Origin: Methanothrix sp.
GTDB lineage: Archaea > Halobacteriota > Methanosarcinia > Methanotrichales > Methanotrichaceae
DNA: 64,000 bases
Assembly: GCF_016706325.1 (NCBI RefSeq)
Contig: NZ_JADJJX010000001.1
Span: 868,001 to 932,000 of the forward strand
Direction of reading: 5' to 3'
Shown here one piece after another: positions 24,059 to 33,195 of the stretch (within the stretch, counting starts at the first letter, position 1; the number at the start of each line of letters is the position of its first letter). The position numbers and the translations under genes were made by a program. The notes under the pieces were generated by a model. It searched no databases. It was not told where the DNA came from and worked only from the letters and a program-made list of their open reading frames with translations.

Positions 24059-25018
24059 TCAGCATTCCCTTCCCCTTTGGACCCTCTCATCCACAGCTAT
24101 CCCCAGGATGCTCTTCTCCCCGGCGAATACATCCTCAGCAATCCAGGCGCAGCCCTGAGCGGCTGCCGATCCCTTCAGAGGTCTGACCCTCTTGCCCAGG
24201 AGGGCGGATACCCGCGGTTCGATCTCCTTCGCCGGGCTTCCCGCCAGGAATAGCTGCACGTCCTCCTGGCCCAGATCGCGGCAGAGGAGCAGAAGGGCAC
24301 TGATCTCCATGGCGGCGAAGAGGGCGAGGCTCTCTGTGGCCAGGTGGCGCTCCTCAGGGGAGCACTGATCCAGCCCTTTCCTGCCCATCTTGGAGAGGAT
24401 GCCCCCCCAGTTGAAGGCCTGGTTTGCAGTCAGCTTTCCCCCATCCACATCCCTTATCGCCTGTACATCCAAAGGACCCTGCAGGAGGCCGGGGGCGAAT
24501 ATGGGTGCATCTATGGCGGCGACTATCCGGCCCTCCAGCACAGCAAAGCTGACGGTATTGGAGCTGGCATCGCAGACTATGAAGCTGGAGGATCCCTGCC
24601 GGAAGACCCCATAGGCCAGGCCCACCTTCTCCGGGCTCATGCCGTGGCTGAAAACCCTGAATCTTGGATCTATCCTGCTTGCGCGATGAATTCCAGGAAG
24701 AAGCACGGCCGGCCAGCCTGAGGCCCTGATGGCCTCGAATACCTGAGTCCCTCCTCCCTGGTGCAGGCCCGCTCCATCCTGGCTTATCAATCCCCGGTTG
24801 GCAGCATCCTCAAGCCTCACAATGCTGGTCAGGCCGTCGCCCATGGAGTAGGAGAGAGCAACCAGATCCACCTGGTCGGAGCCCAGGTTCTCTGCCACCC
24901 GGAAGAGGATCTGTTGGGAGGGGAGGCGAGCGGCCACTCTGCGCGAGATCTCATAACAGGAGCCAACCTCGTTGGCAAACCTGATAGCCGTGGTCCCGTG
25001 GTCTATGCCTAAGAACAT
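24059..25018 (-). CDS. methanogenesis marker protein 12
   Basis: This 319-residue actin/ASKHA-fold protein begins MFLGIDHGTTAIRFA, the phosphate-1 motif of the acetate kinase/Hsp70 superfamily. Later segments include SSSFIVCDASSNTVSFAV and QLFLAGSPAKEIE. It matches methanogenesis marker 12, present in nearly all methanogens but of unsettled function. Its start overlaps the cofD stop by about 10 bp, placing it in the same operon as coenzyme F420 biosynthesis. Confidence 0.85.
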   Translation of the reverse strand: MFLGIDHGTTAIRFANEVGSCYEISRRVAARLPSQQILFRVAENLGSDQVDLVALSYSMGDGLTSIVRLEDAANRGLISQDGAGLHQGGGTQVFEAIRASGWPAVLLPGIHRASRIDPRFRVFSHGMSPEKVGLAYGVFRQGSSSFIVCDASSNTVSFAVLEGRIVAAIDAPIFAPGLLQGPLDVQAIRDVDGGKLTANQAFNWGGILSKMGRKGLDQCSPEERHLATESLALFAAMEISALLLLCRDLGQEDVQLFLAGSPAKEIEPRVSALLGKRVRPLKGSAAAQGCAWIAEDVFAGEKSILGIAVDERVQRGREC

Positions 25019-25902
25019 TCGATCAGATCCAGCAAGCCTTTCGCCACTGCCAGACTCTCATTCTTTGTCCTCATAAGGGTTTTCATGCGCACGCAATCCC
25101 CGCAGTAGTCGCTCTTCCTGTCGACCACAAAGAGGTCTATCTTTCCCAGAAGAGCTGCCACCCCCTCATCATTGGCCGGGACTCCACAGGCAGTCATGAG
25201 CTTTGCCGCCGGGCCGCTTACCGGCTTATTTCCTACAAAGGGGCTGATCGCCACCACCCTCTTCCTCTCAAGGCGATCCCTCACCCCGGTGAGGGCGAGG
25301 ATCGGGCCGATGCTGGTGACGGGATTGCTGGGGCCGATGATAACTGTATCCTCTCTCTCCAGCAGGTCGAGGAATCCGGGACAGGGGAGGGCCTCCTCCA
25401 GTCCGGTGAAGATCACAGACTCCACCTCCGGCATACCCCTCAGGCTCACCCAGAAGTCCTGAAAATGCATCACCCCCTGCCGGGTGCCTATGACTGTGGA
25501 GACGATATCATCAGTCATGGGGACCACCCTCTGCATGACTCCCAGGGCGTCAGCTATCGCTTCTGTGGTGAGGCTGAGCTTGACCCCCCGGCGGAGGAGA
25601 TTGGATCGAAATATGTGCACTGCCCGATCCTTATCACCCACGGTGAGCTTCTCATCCACCCCCATCATGAGGAGGAAATCGTGGGTTAGAGTCCTGTCCC
25701 CTTTTATGCCCCACCATCTCTTCTCATCGATCATATCCGCCAGGGTATAAAGGACGGAATCGATATCCGGCGATATATAGTTCCCAGAGACCCATAGATC
25801 CTCGGCGGTGTTCACCACAACTGATAGCTCCTCTGGCGTGATGATCTCCTTCAGGCCCCTCAAGAGCTTGGGGGTTCCCGTGCCGCCGCTTAAGATCAGC
25901 AT
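25009..25902 (-). CDS. cofD: 2-phospho-L-lactate transferase (F420 biosynthesis)
   Basis: CofD transfers the phospholactyl moiety from lactyl-2-diphospho-5'-guanosine to the deazaflavin Fo. The protein begins MLILSGGTGTPKLLRGL with the Rossmann-like glycine motif, then VVNTAEDLWVSGNYISPDIDSV and TIIGPSNPVTSIGPILAL-type substrate loops (VIIGPSNPVTSIGPILALTG). I chose ATG 25902, directly at the conserved N-terminus; a frame 17 codons longer would overlap the upstream zinc-finger gene. It lies 1 bp after that gene's stop. cofG is three genes upstream, so the operon holds two F420 steps. Confidence 0.93.
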   Translation of the reverse strand: MLILSGGTGTPKLLRGLKEIITPEELSVVVNTAEDLWVSGNYISPDIDSVLYTLADMIDEKRWWGIKGDRTLTHDFLLMMGVDEKLTVGDKDRAVHIFRSNLLRRGVKLSLTTEAIADALGVMQRVVPMTDDIVSTVIGTRQGVMHFQDFWVSLRGMPEVESVIFTGLEEALPCPGFLDLLEREDTVIIGPSNPVTSIGPILALTGVRDRLERKRVVAISPFVGNKPVSGPAAKLMTACGVPANDEGVAALLGKIDLFVVDRKSDYCGDCVRMKTLMRTKNESLAVAKGLLDLIECS

Positions 25903-25903
25903 C

Positions 25904-26473
25904 TCAGACTTCCAAGAGCGTGATGCCGGTCTGGAGGCGGGCGACCTCCTCATCTGTCAGAGGGGTGACGACTGCCTTCTCCGAGGCTATGGCGCTGTTC
26001 CCCAGGGGATCCTCGATGATGAAGGTGAGGGGAAACTCCCCCTTCCGGGCTGCTGCAATATTCTCCAGGATCTCCTCTCCCCTCTTAGTGCTCTCCTGGT
26101 TGTCCGCCGCCCGCGCCTGGGAGGTGGCAAAGCAGACGATCTCCTCGATCCGTTCCAGCACCCCTTCCACATTGGAGACGTATGAGTCGGAGGCATACCC
26201 AGGCTCTATGTCCACCCCCAGCTCTGGCACCCGAATCGTTCCGCTGGAGGAGCGGATCACCCTGGCATTCAGATCCTCCAGGGTCTGTACTGCCAGGGTA
26301 TTTCTCGCCGGCTCCTTCTGGGTCAGTAGAATGGTATCGCTATGCCGGAATCCGCACTCACAGACCCCGGAGATCAGCATGGCCTCTCCAAAATAAGGTA
26401 TATCCTGCGTCTCCCAGGAGAACTGCATCTGGGCAGAACATACCGGGCAGTTGGCATTGGTTGTAAGATTCAA
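25904..26473 (-). CDS. ZPR1-type zinc finger protein
   Basis: This 189-residue archaeal protein corresponds to one ZPR1 module: a zinc ribbon (CPVCSAQMQFSW and CECGFRHSD) followed by the beta domain with RVIRSSSGTIRVPELGVDIEPG, the typical ZPR1 signature. Eukaryotic ZPR1 chaperones eEF1A; the archaeal role is not firmly known. Its start overlaps sepF by 4 bp and its stop lies next to cofD. Confidence 0.88.
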   Translation of the reverse strand: MNLTTNANCPVCSAQMQFSWETQDIPYFGEAMLISGVCECGFRHSDTILLTQKEPARNTLAVQTLEDLNARVIRSSSGTIRVPELGVDIEPGYASDSYVSNVEGVLERIEEIVCFATSQARAADNQESTKRGEEILENIAAARKGEFPLTFIIEDPLGNSAIASEKAVVTPLTDEEVARLQTGITLLEV

Positions 26474-26823
26474 TCTCTTCCTCCCACCACTTTCTCACGG
26501 TCTATCTTTATGCCGTTTGGCACCAGGACTATCAGGTCATCGCCGATGCCAGCGATATCCCCGGATACATCCTCGGCCGCCTTTTTCAGCTCGCCGATTG
26601 CCCTGTCCAGGGCGGCTTTATCCCTCTTCAGGCCGGCGATGTCCGCCAGGACGATATTTCCGTTATAGATCTCCTGCTTGACCTCAGGCAGAACCTCAAT
26701 CCTTCCCATCTCCGCCACCCGCAGCATGATCTCATTTGAGCCCCTGGGCTCCTCGAACTGGCCTAAATCCACCTCAGTGTAATCCTGCTCGCTGAACCTT
26801 CCAATGAGCTTGAGCTTTTCCAG
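26470..26823 (-). CDS. sepF: SepF-type cell division protein, start codon unclear
   Basis: The ~80-residue core (EIMLRVAEMGRIEVLPEVKQ, GNIVLADIAGLKRDKAAL, DDLIVLVPNGIKI) matches archaeal SepF, the FtsZ membrane anchor. The first usual start in this frame is GTG 26772, giving 100 residues. The 17 codons before it encode LEKLKLIGRFSEQDYTE, exactly what the SepF N-terminus with its amphipathic membrane helix should look like, and this frame has no ATG, GTG or TTG before its upstream stop. An ATG at 26880, overlapping the cofG stop, opens another frame. Either CTG 26823 or another rare start is used, or one base has been lost or gained near 26825. Confidence 0.75.
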   Translation of the reverse strand: MEKLKLIGRFSEQDYTEVDLGQFEEPRGSNEIMLRVAEMGRIEVLPEVKQEIYNGNIVLADIAGLKRDKAALDRAIGELKKAAEDVSGDIAGIGDDLIVLVPNGIKIDREKVVGGRD

Positions 26824-26872
26824 AAATCCTGTGTGCTCAACCCTATCTCAAGATATTTCTTCTTCACAAAAC

Positions 26873-27874
26873 TCACCAGCATGCTCTGGAAGATATACTT
26901 TTTCGCCGCAGGCCGTCCTCTCCGGCCAGGAGAGCAGTCAGCTCCCGGGTTCTGCGGCCATGCCACCCCCTCTCTATGAACCGGGGATATACAGGCAGCC
27001 TCTCCTTCAGCTCATAGGGCAGCAGCCTCCCTTCCAGATCCTCCTCTCTCGGCCAGGAGCTATTTGGATTTATCTCATCCCGGGTTACAGGGCTGATCCC
27101 CCCCAGATCGTCTGCTCCCGCCTCTATCAGGGTCAAGGGCTCAGCCAGGTTTGCTGGGGCCTGGACTGCCACCTCTCCTGGGAGGATCTCTCGGGCCATT
27201 CTCACCGTCCAGAGCAGATCCTCCTCTTGAGGGCGCGGAAATGATCCCATGGCTGTCTTCGGCTTGGGGTCGAAGGGCTGCACTATGACCTCCTGGATAT
27301 GGCCAAAGCCGGCATGCAGGCGAGCTATAGCCTGAAGAGACTGGATTCTGTCCCATCTGCTCTCGCCTATGCCCACCAGAATGCCGGTGGTGAATGGGAT
27401 GTTCAGCCTGCCTGCGCAGGCGATATGCTCAAGGCGTAGCCCCGGATCTTTCCCGGGAGAGTCGAGATGGGCATCGAGCCGGGCGCAGCTTTCCAGCATC
27501 AGCCCCATGGAGGCATTATAGGGCTGCAGGCAGGCCAGCTCCTCCTGAGATAGCAGCCCGGCATTGGTATGGGGGAGAAGATCATTCTCTATCGCCAGCT
27601 CGCACAATTCTATCAGATAGCCCAAGAGGTCCTCCCTCCCCTCTTCAGCGAGCATCATCTGGAATCCCTCTACCTCCTCTGGCCTCTCCCCCAGGGTGAG
27701 CAGAGCCTCAGAGCAACCCTGCTCCCTGCCCTCCTCCATTAGATGCAGAGCCCGAGACCTTTTAATGAGCTGGGCCTCATCCAGATCCCTTCGAAAAGAG
27801 CAGTATTGGCAGCGGTTGCGGCAGAGGTTGGTGACCGGCAAAAAAATATTTTTGCTGTAAGTTATAGTTCTCAT
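26873..27874 (-). CDS. cofG: 7,8-didemethyl-8-hydroxy-5-deazariboflavin (Fo) synthase subunit CofG
   Basis: This 333-residue radical SAM enzyme works with CofH to make the F420 chromophore Fo. The [4Fe-4S] motif is CRNRCQYC near residue 18-25. Further family segments are MGLMLESCARLD, PFTTGILVGIGES and IQEVIVQPFDPKPKT. cofH is not seen in the window. It abuts the UPF0179 gene upstream and leads into sepF, ZPR1 and cofD. Confidence 0.93.
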   Translation of the reverse strand: MRTITYSKNIFLPVTNLCRNRCQYCSFRRDLDEAQLIKRSRALHLMEEGREQGCSEALLTLGERPEEVEGFQMMLAEEGREDLLGYLIELCELAIENDLLPHTNAGLLSQEELACLQPYNASMGLMLESCARLDAHLDSPGKDPGLRLEHIACAGRLNIPFTTGILVGIGESRWDRIQSLQAIARLHAGFGHIQEVIVQPFDPKPKTAMGSFPRPQEEDLLWTVRMAREILPGEVAVQAPANLAEPLTLIEAGADDLGGISPVTRDEINPNSSWPREEDLEGRLLPYELKERLPVYPRFIERGWHGRRTRELTALLAGEDGLRRKSISSRACW

Positions 27875-28324
27875 CTAGCGGCGAAACTCCACCAGCTTCA
27901 GGACATGCCCCCGCGGGCAGTCCTCCGGCGCCTCCCCCACCACCTCGACAATGGTGCACCTCTCACCATCCTTCAGCCCGGTGGGATGGCATATGTCGTA
28001 CATGCTGCATTCAGGGTTATCGCATCTCATGGCCTCGAAGACGATCTTTGAGCCGGGGAAGGCCTTTCTGGCATCGAAGGCCGCGATTATGGGGCTCTCT
28101 GCCACCTCCACTGCTCTGACCCCTGCCTCATGAATGGGGCACTCATGCACCAGTTCGCCGCGCGTTCCCAACACCCTATAGCGCCTCCTCGGCTCCAGAT
28201 TGATGCAGGTATTCCTCAGCTTACAGGACTCGCACTCCGGAGTGGGGCCCATGAAGGTGAACTCCATGCCAATGCTGGCAAGTTTTGTTCCAATCAATGT
28301 GATTTGGGTAGATGCCTCGGACAT
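27875..28324 (-). CDS. UPF0179 family protein
   Basis: This 149-residue Cys-rich archaeal protein of unknown function matches UPF0179 throughout (LIGTKLASIGMEFTF, CESCKLRNTCINLEPRRRY, CDNPECSMYDICHPTGLKDG). The Cys pairs suggest metal binding. It heads the cofG-sepF-ZPR1-cofD-mmp12 run, with an A+T-rich upstream region of about 160 bp that presumably holds the operon promoter. Confidence 0.9.
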   Translation of the reverse strand: MSEASTQITLIGTKLASIGMEFTFMGPTPECESCKLRNTCINLEPRRRYRVLGTRGELVHECPIHEAGVRAVEVAESPIIAAFDARKAFPGSKIVFEAMRCDNPECSMYDICHPTGLKDGERCTIVEVVGEAPEDCPRGHVLKLVEFRR

Positions 28325-28485
28325 ATCTTATCCTCCTTTTTGATTATAAATTAATTATTAATAATGTTCTTATATTTATATTCTTAGCGATATTTTTATT
28401 TTTATCATAATTATATGATTATTATCATTTTTCATTAGATCTTCAACAATTTGTTTTTTTATTATTGAGCTCACCGCCTCCTCTG

Positions 28486-29545
28486 CTAAATCACCCCTGT
28501 GGCCTCGGCCGCCCTGGCGGCGGCCACCCGATTGAGCCCTGAATCCAGGATGGTATAGCGCTCCGGGCGAACCTTATGGGCATTGACCAGGGCCTCAACC
28601 ACAGTCTCCGCATCCAGCCCGATCTGGCCGGCGGTGGTGGGTGCTCCCACCCTGGATAAGGGCCTCTTTTATCATCCTCCAGTCTTTTCCGTGCAGATAC
28701 ATCATCATTATGGTGCCCAGGCCGCAGAGCTCGCCGTGCAGGGCTCTTCCCGGAGCTATGCGGTTGACAGAATGGGCGAACTTGTGCTCTGAGCCGCTGG
28801 CCGGGCGGGATGAGCCGGCGATGCTCATCGCCACTCCGCTGGAGATCAGAGCCTTTACTACAATCTTGGCCGACTCCTCCAGGCCCGGCCTGATATCGGA
28901 GGCACGCTCGACGATCATCTTGGCGGTCATGGCTGAGAGGGCGGAGGCATACTCGCTCAGCTCCTCATCCCTCAACCGGTGGGCGAGCCGCCAGTCCAGG
29001 ATGGCAGTGTAATTGGAGATGATGTCCCCGCAGCCTGCGGCAAGGAGCCTGGCCGGGGCCTGAGCTATTATCCGGGTATCGGCGATGATGGAGAGGGGGG
29101 ATTGAGCGGGAAGGGATACTGCTTCCCCATTGACTGTCAGGGAGGCCTGGGAGGAGCAGATGCCGTCATGGGAGGCGGCTGTGGGCAGGGAGAGGAAGGG
29201 GATATTCGTCCTCATGGAGGTGATCTTGGCGATATCGATCGATCTGCCGCCGCCTGCGCCAATCAGGAAGTTGGCCTCGATCTCCCTGGCCACAGCCTCT
29301 ACGCGATCGACCTCCTCCAGCTTTGAGTCGGAAGAGACAAGGGTCTGGATCTGAAATCCCTCCTCCTCCAATAACGAAAGGATCCTCTTTCCTACAACAT
29401 CATCGGTATGAGGGCCGGTGATGATGAGTCCGGGACCCTTTAGATGAAGATAAGAGCAGATCTCAGGCAGCTCCAATAATGCCCCGCTTCCCACGGCAAC
29501 GATGCGTGGAAGCTCCATCCATCTCGATCCCGTCAACTGCCTCAC
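28486..29545 (-). CDS. egsA: sn-glycerol-1-phosphate dehydrogenase, frameshifted near the 3' end
   Basis: EgsA reduces dihydroxyacetone phosphate to sn-glycerol-1-phosphate, the backbone of archaeal lipids. NAD-binding GAGGGRSIDIAK, TAASHDGICSSQASL and the zinc-ligand regions GCGDIISNYTAILDW, SGSEHKFAHS and GRALHGELCGLG are all present. The reading frame as given ends at 28595. The next frame continues the family C-terminus (APTTAGQIGLDAETVVEALV onwards) to a stop at 28486. The total of 1060 bases is one more than a multiple of three, so a single extra base near 28645-28655 explains it. As the gene is essential in archaea, a sequencing error is likelier than decay. It starts at GTG 29545 or an internal ATG nine codons later. 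Confidence 0.88.
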
Positions 29546-29599
29546 CTGTTAAAAAATGGAGTGAGAAGTAGTCCTCTTCTGCAATATAAAATCATATCC

Positions 29600-30357
29600 T
29601 CAGCGGCTGGCAATCTCCGAGCGGAGGTCAGAGAGGATGCTATTCCTTATCTGATTGACCTCAGTGCTGGTTCTGCTCCTGGGCCTGGGCAGAGGAATAT
29701 CGATTATATCCTTTATCCTCCCCGGCCGGGCGGACATGATCACTATGGCGTCCGCCAGATATATGGCCTCATCGACGCTATGAGTGACGAATAGTACCGT
29801 CTTCTTCTCCTCTTCCCAGATTCTGAGCAGCTCAGACTGCATTGTATTGCGGGTCTGAGCGTCCAGGGCCCCGAAGGGCTCATCCATCAGAATGGCCTTG
29901 GGATCATTGACCAGGGTTCTGGCTATAGCCACCCTCTGCTTCATCCCCCGGAAAGCTCATGAGGATAGCGGTTCTCAAAGCCCTGCAGACCGACCATCTT
30001 CAGATACTGTCTCCCTTTATAACCTCTCTTGACCTTGTCCATGCCCTTGAGCTCCAGGCCGAAGATGGTATTATCGAGGATGGTTCGCCAGGGAAAGAGG
30101 GAGTACTCCTGGAAGACCATACCCCTCTCCGGGGAGGGACCGGTTATGGGCTTGCCATCTATTGTGACTGTGCCGGCGGTCGGCAGCTCCAGGCCGGCCA
30201 CTATCCGAAGCAATGTGGTCTTACCGCACCCTGAGGGGCCTATGAAGCAGATAAATTGATTGTCTGCAACCGTCAGATTGACGTCATGCAGGGCCTCCAT
30301 CTCCTTGCCATCTGCAAAGAATTTCTTATATACTCCTTTGATCTCCAGCAGAGCCAT
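29600..30357 (-). CDS. ABC transporter ATP-binding protein (SsuB/TauB type), frameshifted
   Basis: This is the ATPase subunit of a nitrate/sulfonate/taurine-type importer. Walker A GPSGCGKTT, the Q-loop VFQEYSLFPW, signature LSGG, Walker B AILMDEPFGALD and the H-loop VTHSVDEAI are all present but split over two frames at LSGG/MKQR. The G run before ATGAAG has five Gs where six would restore the frame, and the 758-bp span is one base short of a multiple of three. ATG 30357 is the likely start; upstream codons have no family match. No permease or binding protein gene is adjacent, so the transporter is incomplete here. Homopolymer sequencing error is the simplest explanation. Confidence 0.85.
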
Positions 30358-30586
30358 TGTTATCAGGGAGATATTAGGATGCTTTATCTCTTTCCGTAGA
30401 GAAGAGAGGTTGGAAGGCAGCCCTCTTTCTCCTGAAGCGTGTAAGGAGCAGGGCCGCAATTCTTCCTTTAATTATAGTGGAGATCCTCCTTTGATGCTAT
30501 TTAGAGCAAATGCATGCGGGGCGAAAGTACTTGCCCAGGCCCTCAGCCCAGATTTTCAGCCCGGACTCTCAGCCCAAGCTCTCAGC

Positions 30587-31411
30587 CTAGACCTTCTCCG
30601 GCTTATCCAGGAGGCCCACCTTCTGCATCAGCTCTCCCGTCCGGGCATGGGGATGGCGAGATACAGTATCATTCGCCTTCTCCATCTCCCTGGCCTCATC
30701 GGCCAGGCGGGCTGCAGCCCGCATCACCTCATGCCCAGCAGCGGCGGTGAGGGCAATGGCCTCCAGCTCCTTTAAGCGGAAGCAGGCAGCGGCATCTATA
30801 CTGGCCACCGTCTGAGCTATATAAAGGGCGCCAATGGCTTTGGCCCGGGCATAGGGGCTGGAGAAGTGCATCCGTTCGACACATTTCTCAGGGGTGGCCA
30901 GAATTGCCGGCAGCTTGGCCTGGCCGGAGATGATGCTGGCAACAGCCACGTCCAGCTCCTCTTGCACCAGACGAATGGCTCCACAGGCTGCAAGGACGCG
31001 CAGGGCATCGGAGTTGAAAAGGGCCATCTCCGCTGGATCGAGAAACTCCCTCTTCGCCCCGATGAGAGGATCCATGGGAAGGATGATGTAGCCGAAGCCC
31101 TCAGCAGATAGGGCCTCACGTGCCTCTTTTTTGCTCGGGCCGTCAGAGACGACAATGGTAGGAGTTCCTCTGAACATCTCCCGGGCTGCAGTGGGGCCTG
31201 CAGTAGCGGCATTTGGGCTGCTGATGACCACCATTTGAGGCTGCCAGGACTTGAGCTCCTCTGCTGCCCGTCCCTCCTTCTCTGTCATCTTGGGGCCGAA
31301 GCTGATGATCTTGAACTCTATGTCCGTTCTCTCTGCGATCTCATCCAGAGACAGATCAATAGCCGTAGAGGTGGCTATGTTGCCGAGCTTGACAAAGCCG
31401 ATCTTAAACAT
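30587..31411 (-). CDS. mtd: F420-dependent methylenetetrahydromethanopterin dehydrogenase
   Basis: Mtd interconverts methenyl- and methylene-H4(S)PT with coenzyme F420, a step of CO2 reduction and methyl oxidation. The 274-residue protein matches the family along its length (KIGFVKLGNIATSTAIDLSLDE, SPNAATAGPTAAREM, IIVSDGPSKK-type IVVSDGPSKKEAREAL, GYIILPMDPLIGAKREFLDP). It is monocistronic and is the last chromosomal gene before the accessory island. Confidence 0.95.
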   Translation of the reverse strand: MFKIGFVKLGNIATSTAIDLSLDEIAERTDIEFKIISFGPKMTEKEGRAAEELKSWQPQMVVISSPNAATAGPTAAREMFRGTPTIVVSDGPSKKEAREALSAEGFGYIILPMDPLIGAKREFLDPAEMALFNSDALRVLAACGAIRLVQEELDVAVASIISGQAKLPAILATPEKCVERMHFSSPYARAKAIGALYIAQTVASIDAAACFRLKELEAIALTAAAGHEVMRAAARLADEAREMEKANDTVSRHPHARTGELMQKVGLLDKPEKV

Positions 31412-31799
31412 GCCAGTACGAAAGGCAGGGAGAAGATAAAAGGATTTTGTTTTCCGATATGTGATGAAATCGTAATGCTCAAGAGCTCACCACATGGAGG
31501 ATAGATAGGAAAAAATCCAATCTATGTCCCTTTACCCGTAAATGAAACCGTCATGCCTGGCTAGGCACCCATGAGGCATGAAAATAGGTCATGTCATGAA
31601 GGCATTCTCAAAGACATCAATCGGATGCAGGAGAGATCCATCGATATGCGTGGAGCCTTTTTTCTTATCAAACGCCCGGACCGGAATGTCAACCTATTTT
31701 ACAGCTTATATGCCCTTGAGATCATTCCGTTATCATGTGAGCACATGACAAACCTGATAGATCGCGACACATTTGACTTTGCAGAAATCCAAAGCATAA
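31412..31799. other. island boundary region without an intact gene
   Basis: This stretch contains the mtd promoter (A+T rich, 31420-31480) and the left direct repeat of the tRNA-Asp 3' end at 31670-31684. An open frame at 31571-31807 crosses that repeat, so it is unlikely to be a native gene. No RNA gene is apparent. Confidence 0.5.
31670..31684. repeat. attachment-site repeat, left (attL-like)
   Basis: AAACGCCCGGACCGG is identical to 37958-37972, which covers the last 12 bases of tRNA-Asp plus three downstream bases. The next ten bases are about 60% identical to the tRNA T-arm. Confidence 0.7.
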
Positions 31800-32252
31800 A
31801 AGGATGAATGGCAGGCCCTGGCAGCAAGGGCGAATACTCCTCTATCGGCCTGGTGTGCTTCTATCATCGAGGAGCGGATAGCAGAGGAGGAGGACCACCG
31901 CCCACGGCAAAAGATTGTAAAGGAGCTGGAGACCTTAAAGGCTGAAAACCAGTCTCTGCGCGATGATCTGAGGCAAAAAGAGATAGTTTTACAGAGATAT
32001 AAGGCTGAATTGCGACGCTATAGAGCTGAACCCTTCCAAACTGATGCATTTCAGGGTATGAGGCCCTACTCAAAAGAGCTGGTGGATATCCTAAAGGCGC
32101 GTGCTCATGTGAGAAACTATCAGATCCTTGAGCTATTAGGGATCAGGCCGGATGGGGCTGAGGCTATTAAGGCAGTCTCAAAGCAACTGGAAGAGCTGGA
32201 GAAGTTTAACCTGGTAAAAGCAGATGGTAAGGGCTGGCAATGGATAGCGTAA
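31800..32252 (+). pseudogene. 5'-truncated ribbon-helix-helix/coiled-coil protein
   Basis: The frame is open from 31800 (after an in-frame TAA at 31797) to TAA 32250 but has no start codon before a TTG at 32010. It reads DEWQALAARANTPLSAWCAS, like the helix-turn-helix part of MobC/RHH DNA-binding proteins, then a Glu/Lys-rich coiled coil, then a C-terminal domain (YSKELVDILKARAHVRNYQI) resembling a small winged helix. The first beta strand and start codon are missing. It overlaps the integrase remnant by 13 bp, so the two were probably an operon. Confidence 0.6.
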
Positions 32253-33081
32253 TTAAAGGTTTTGAAAGAGATTGCCAGGTCCGAGGCATGACAGAGCGAT
32301 CTATAAATTCATATCATACCTGCATCCGGGGATATGGGGATTATTTGGCCTCCCATGACAAGGACTTTCTTACTGCTCAAAAGGGAGATCTTGTAGGGTT
32401 CATTGAATCTCTGAGGCTGGAGAGGCCTTTCAGTAATGACTCTAAAAAGATACCTGGCTGTTATATCATCGCTCCGTGAATATCTGCTTTTCAAGGAGCA
32501 GATCCAAGCAAATTATGTGAGGCCGGTTCGAAGCCGGTATATCAGGAGCTATAAGGAGACACCAGAAGGGCGTAAGCTGATCAGTGTGGAAGAGATGGCA
32601 GCGCTCATTAACTCCACACTAGATATCAGGGATAAGGCGGTTATTACTCTCCTGGCAAAGACTGACATCAGAAGAAATGAGCTTGTGACCTTAGACCTGG
32701 CAGATGTGGACTTGATCGAAAATAAGATCAGGCTTAAGCCCACGGCGAAGTGAACCAATAGGACGGTATTCTTTGATGATGAGTGCACTTATATCCTCAG
32801 GCGATGGCTGAAGATCAGGGGGAGTCTATAACCTGGTCACAGAAGCGGCCAAACGTGCGGGCCTGCATAATCCAGAGTCGGAGCGGCTAGAAGATCATTT
32901 TTCGCCCCATTGTTGCAGGCACTGGCTATGTACTCATCTCTTCAGAGCTGGCATGAGAAGGGAATATATCAAGGAGCTGAGGGGCGATAGCCGTAAAGAG
33001 GCTTTCGATCTATACAACCATATCGACCTGAAGGAGCTGAGGGAGGCTTATTTGGCGTGCATTCCGCAGTTAGAGATATAA
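32240..33081 (+). pseudogene. tyrosine recombinase/integrase remnant
   Basis: The N-terminal SAM-like domain (ERDCQVRGMTERSINSYHTC) starts at ATG 32240. The frame then shifts near 32435 into VISSLREYLLFKEQ and the catalytic-Arg region TDIRRNELVTLDLADVD. A TGA at 32751 replaces what was probably Arg (CGA), another break follows near 32820-32835, and the C-terminal catalytic part ends at TAA 33079 with HCCRHWLCTHLF (His-x-x-Arg) and YNHIDLKELREAYL (nucleophilic Tyr). At least two frameshifts and one nonsense mutation make it inactive. It lies next to the left attachment repeat, as expected for the element's own integrase. Confidence 0.85.
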
Positions 33082-33195
33082 ATTGCATGATATTTATAAT
33101 TTAAATAATTATAGTAATTGGGAATGATTACCTTTTAATATCTCGAAGATAACCTAACGAATCAAATATCTTTAAGTAAATTGAGGAACCGGGTC

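Noticed and set aside
31571..31807. 78-codon plus frame at the island boundary
   Set aside because: It runs through the left attachment repeat, so it cannot be a conserved native gene; no ribosome-binding site.
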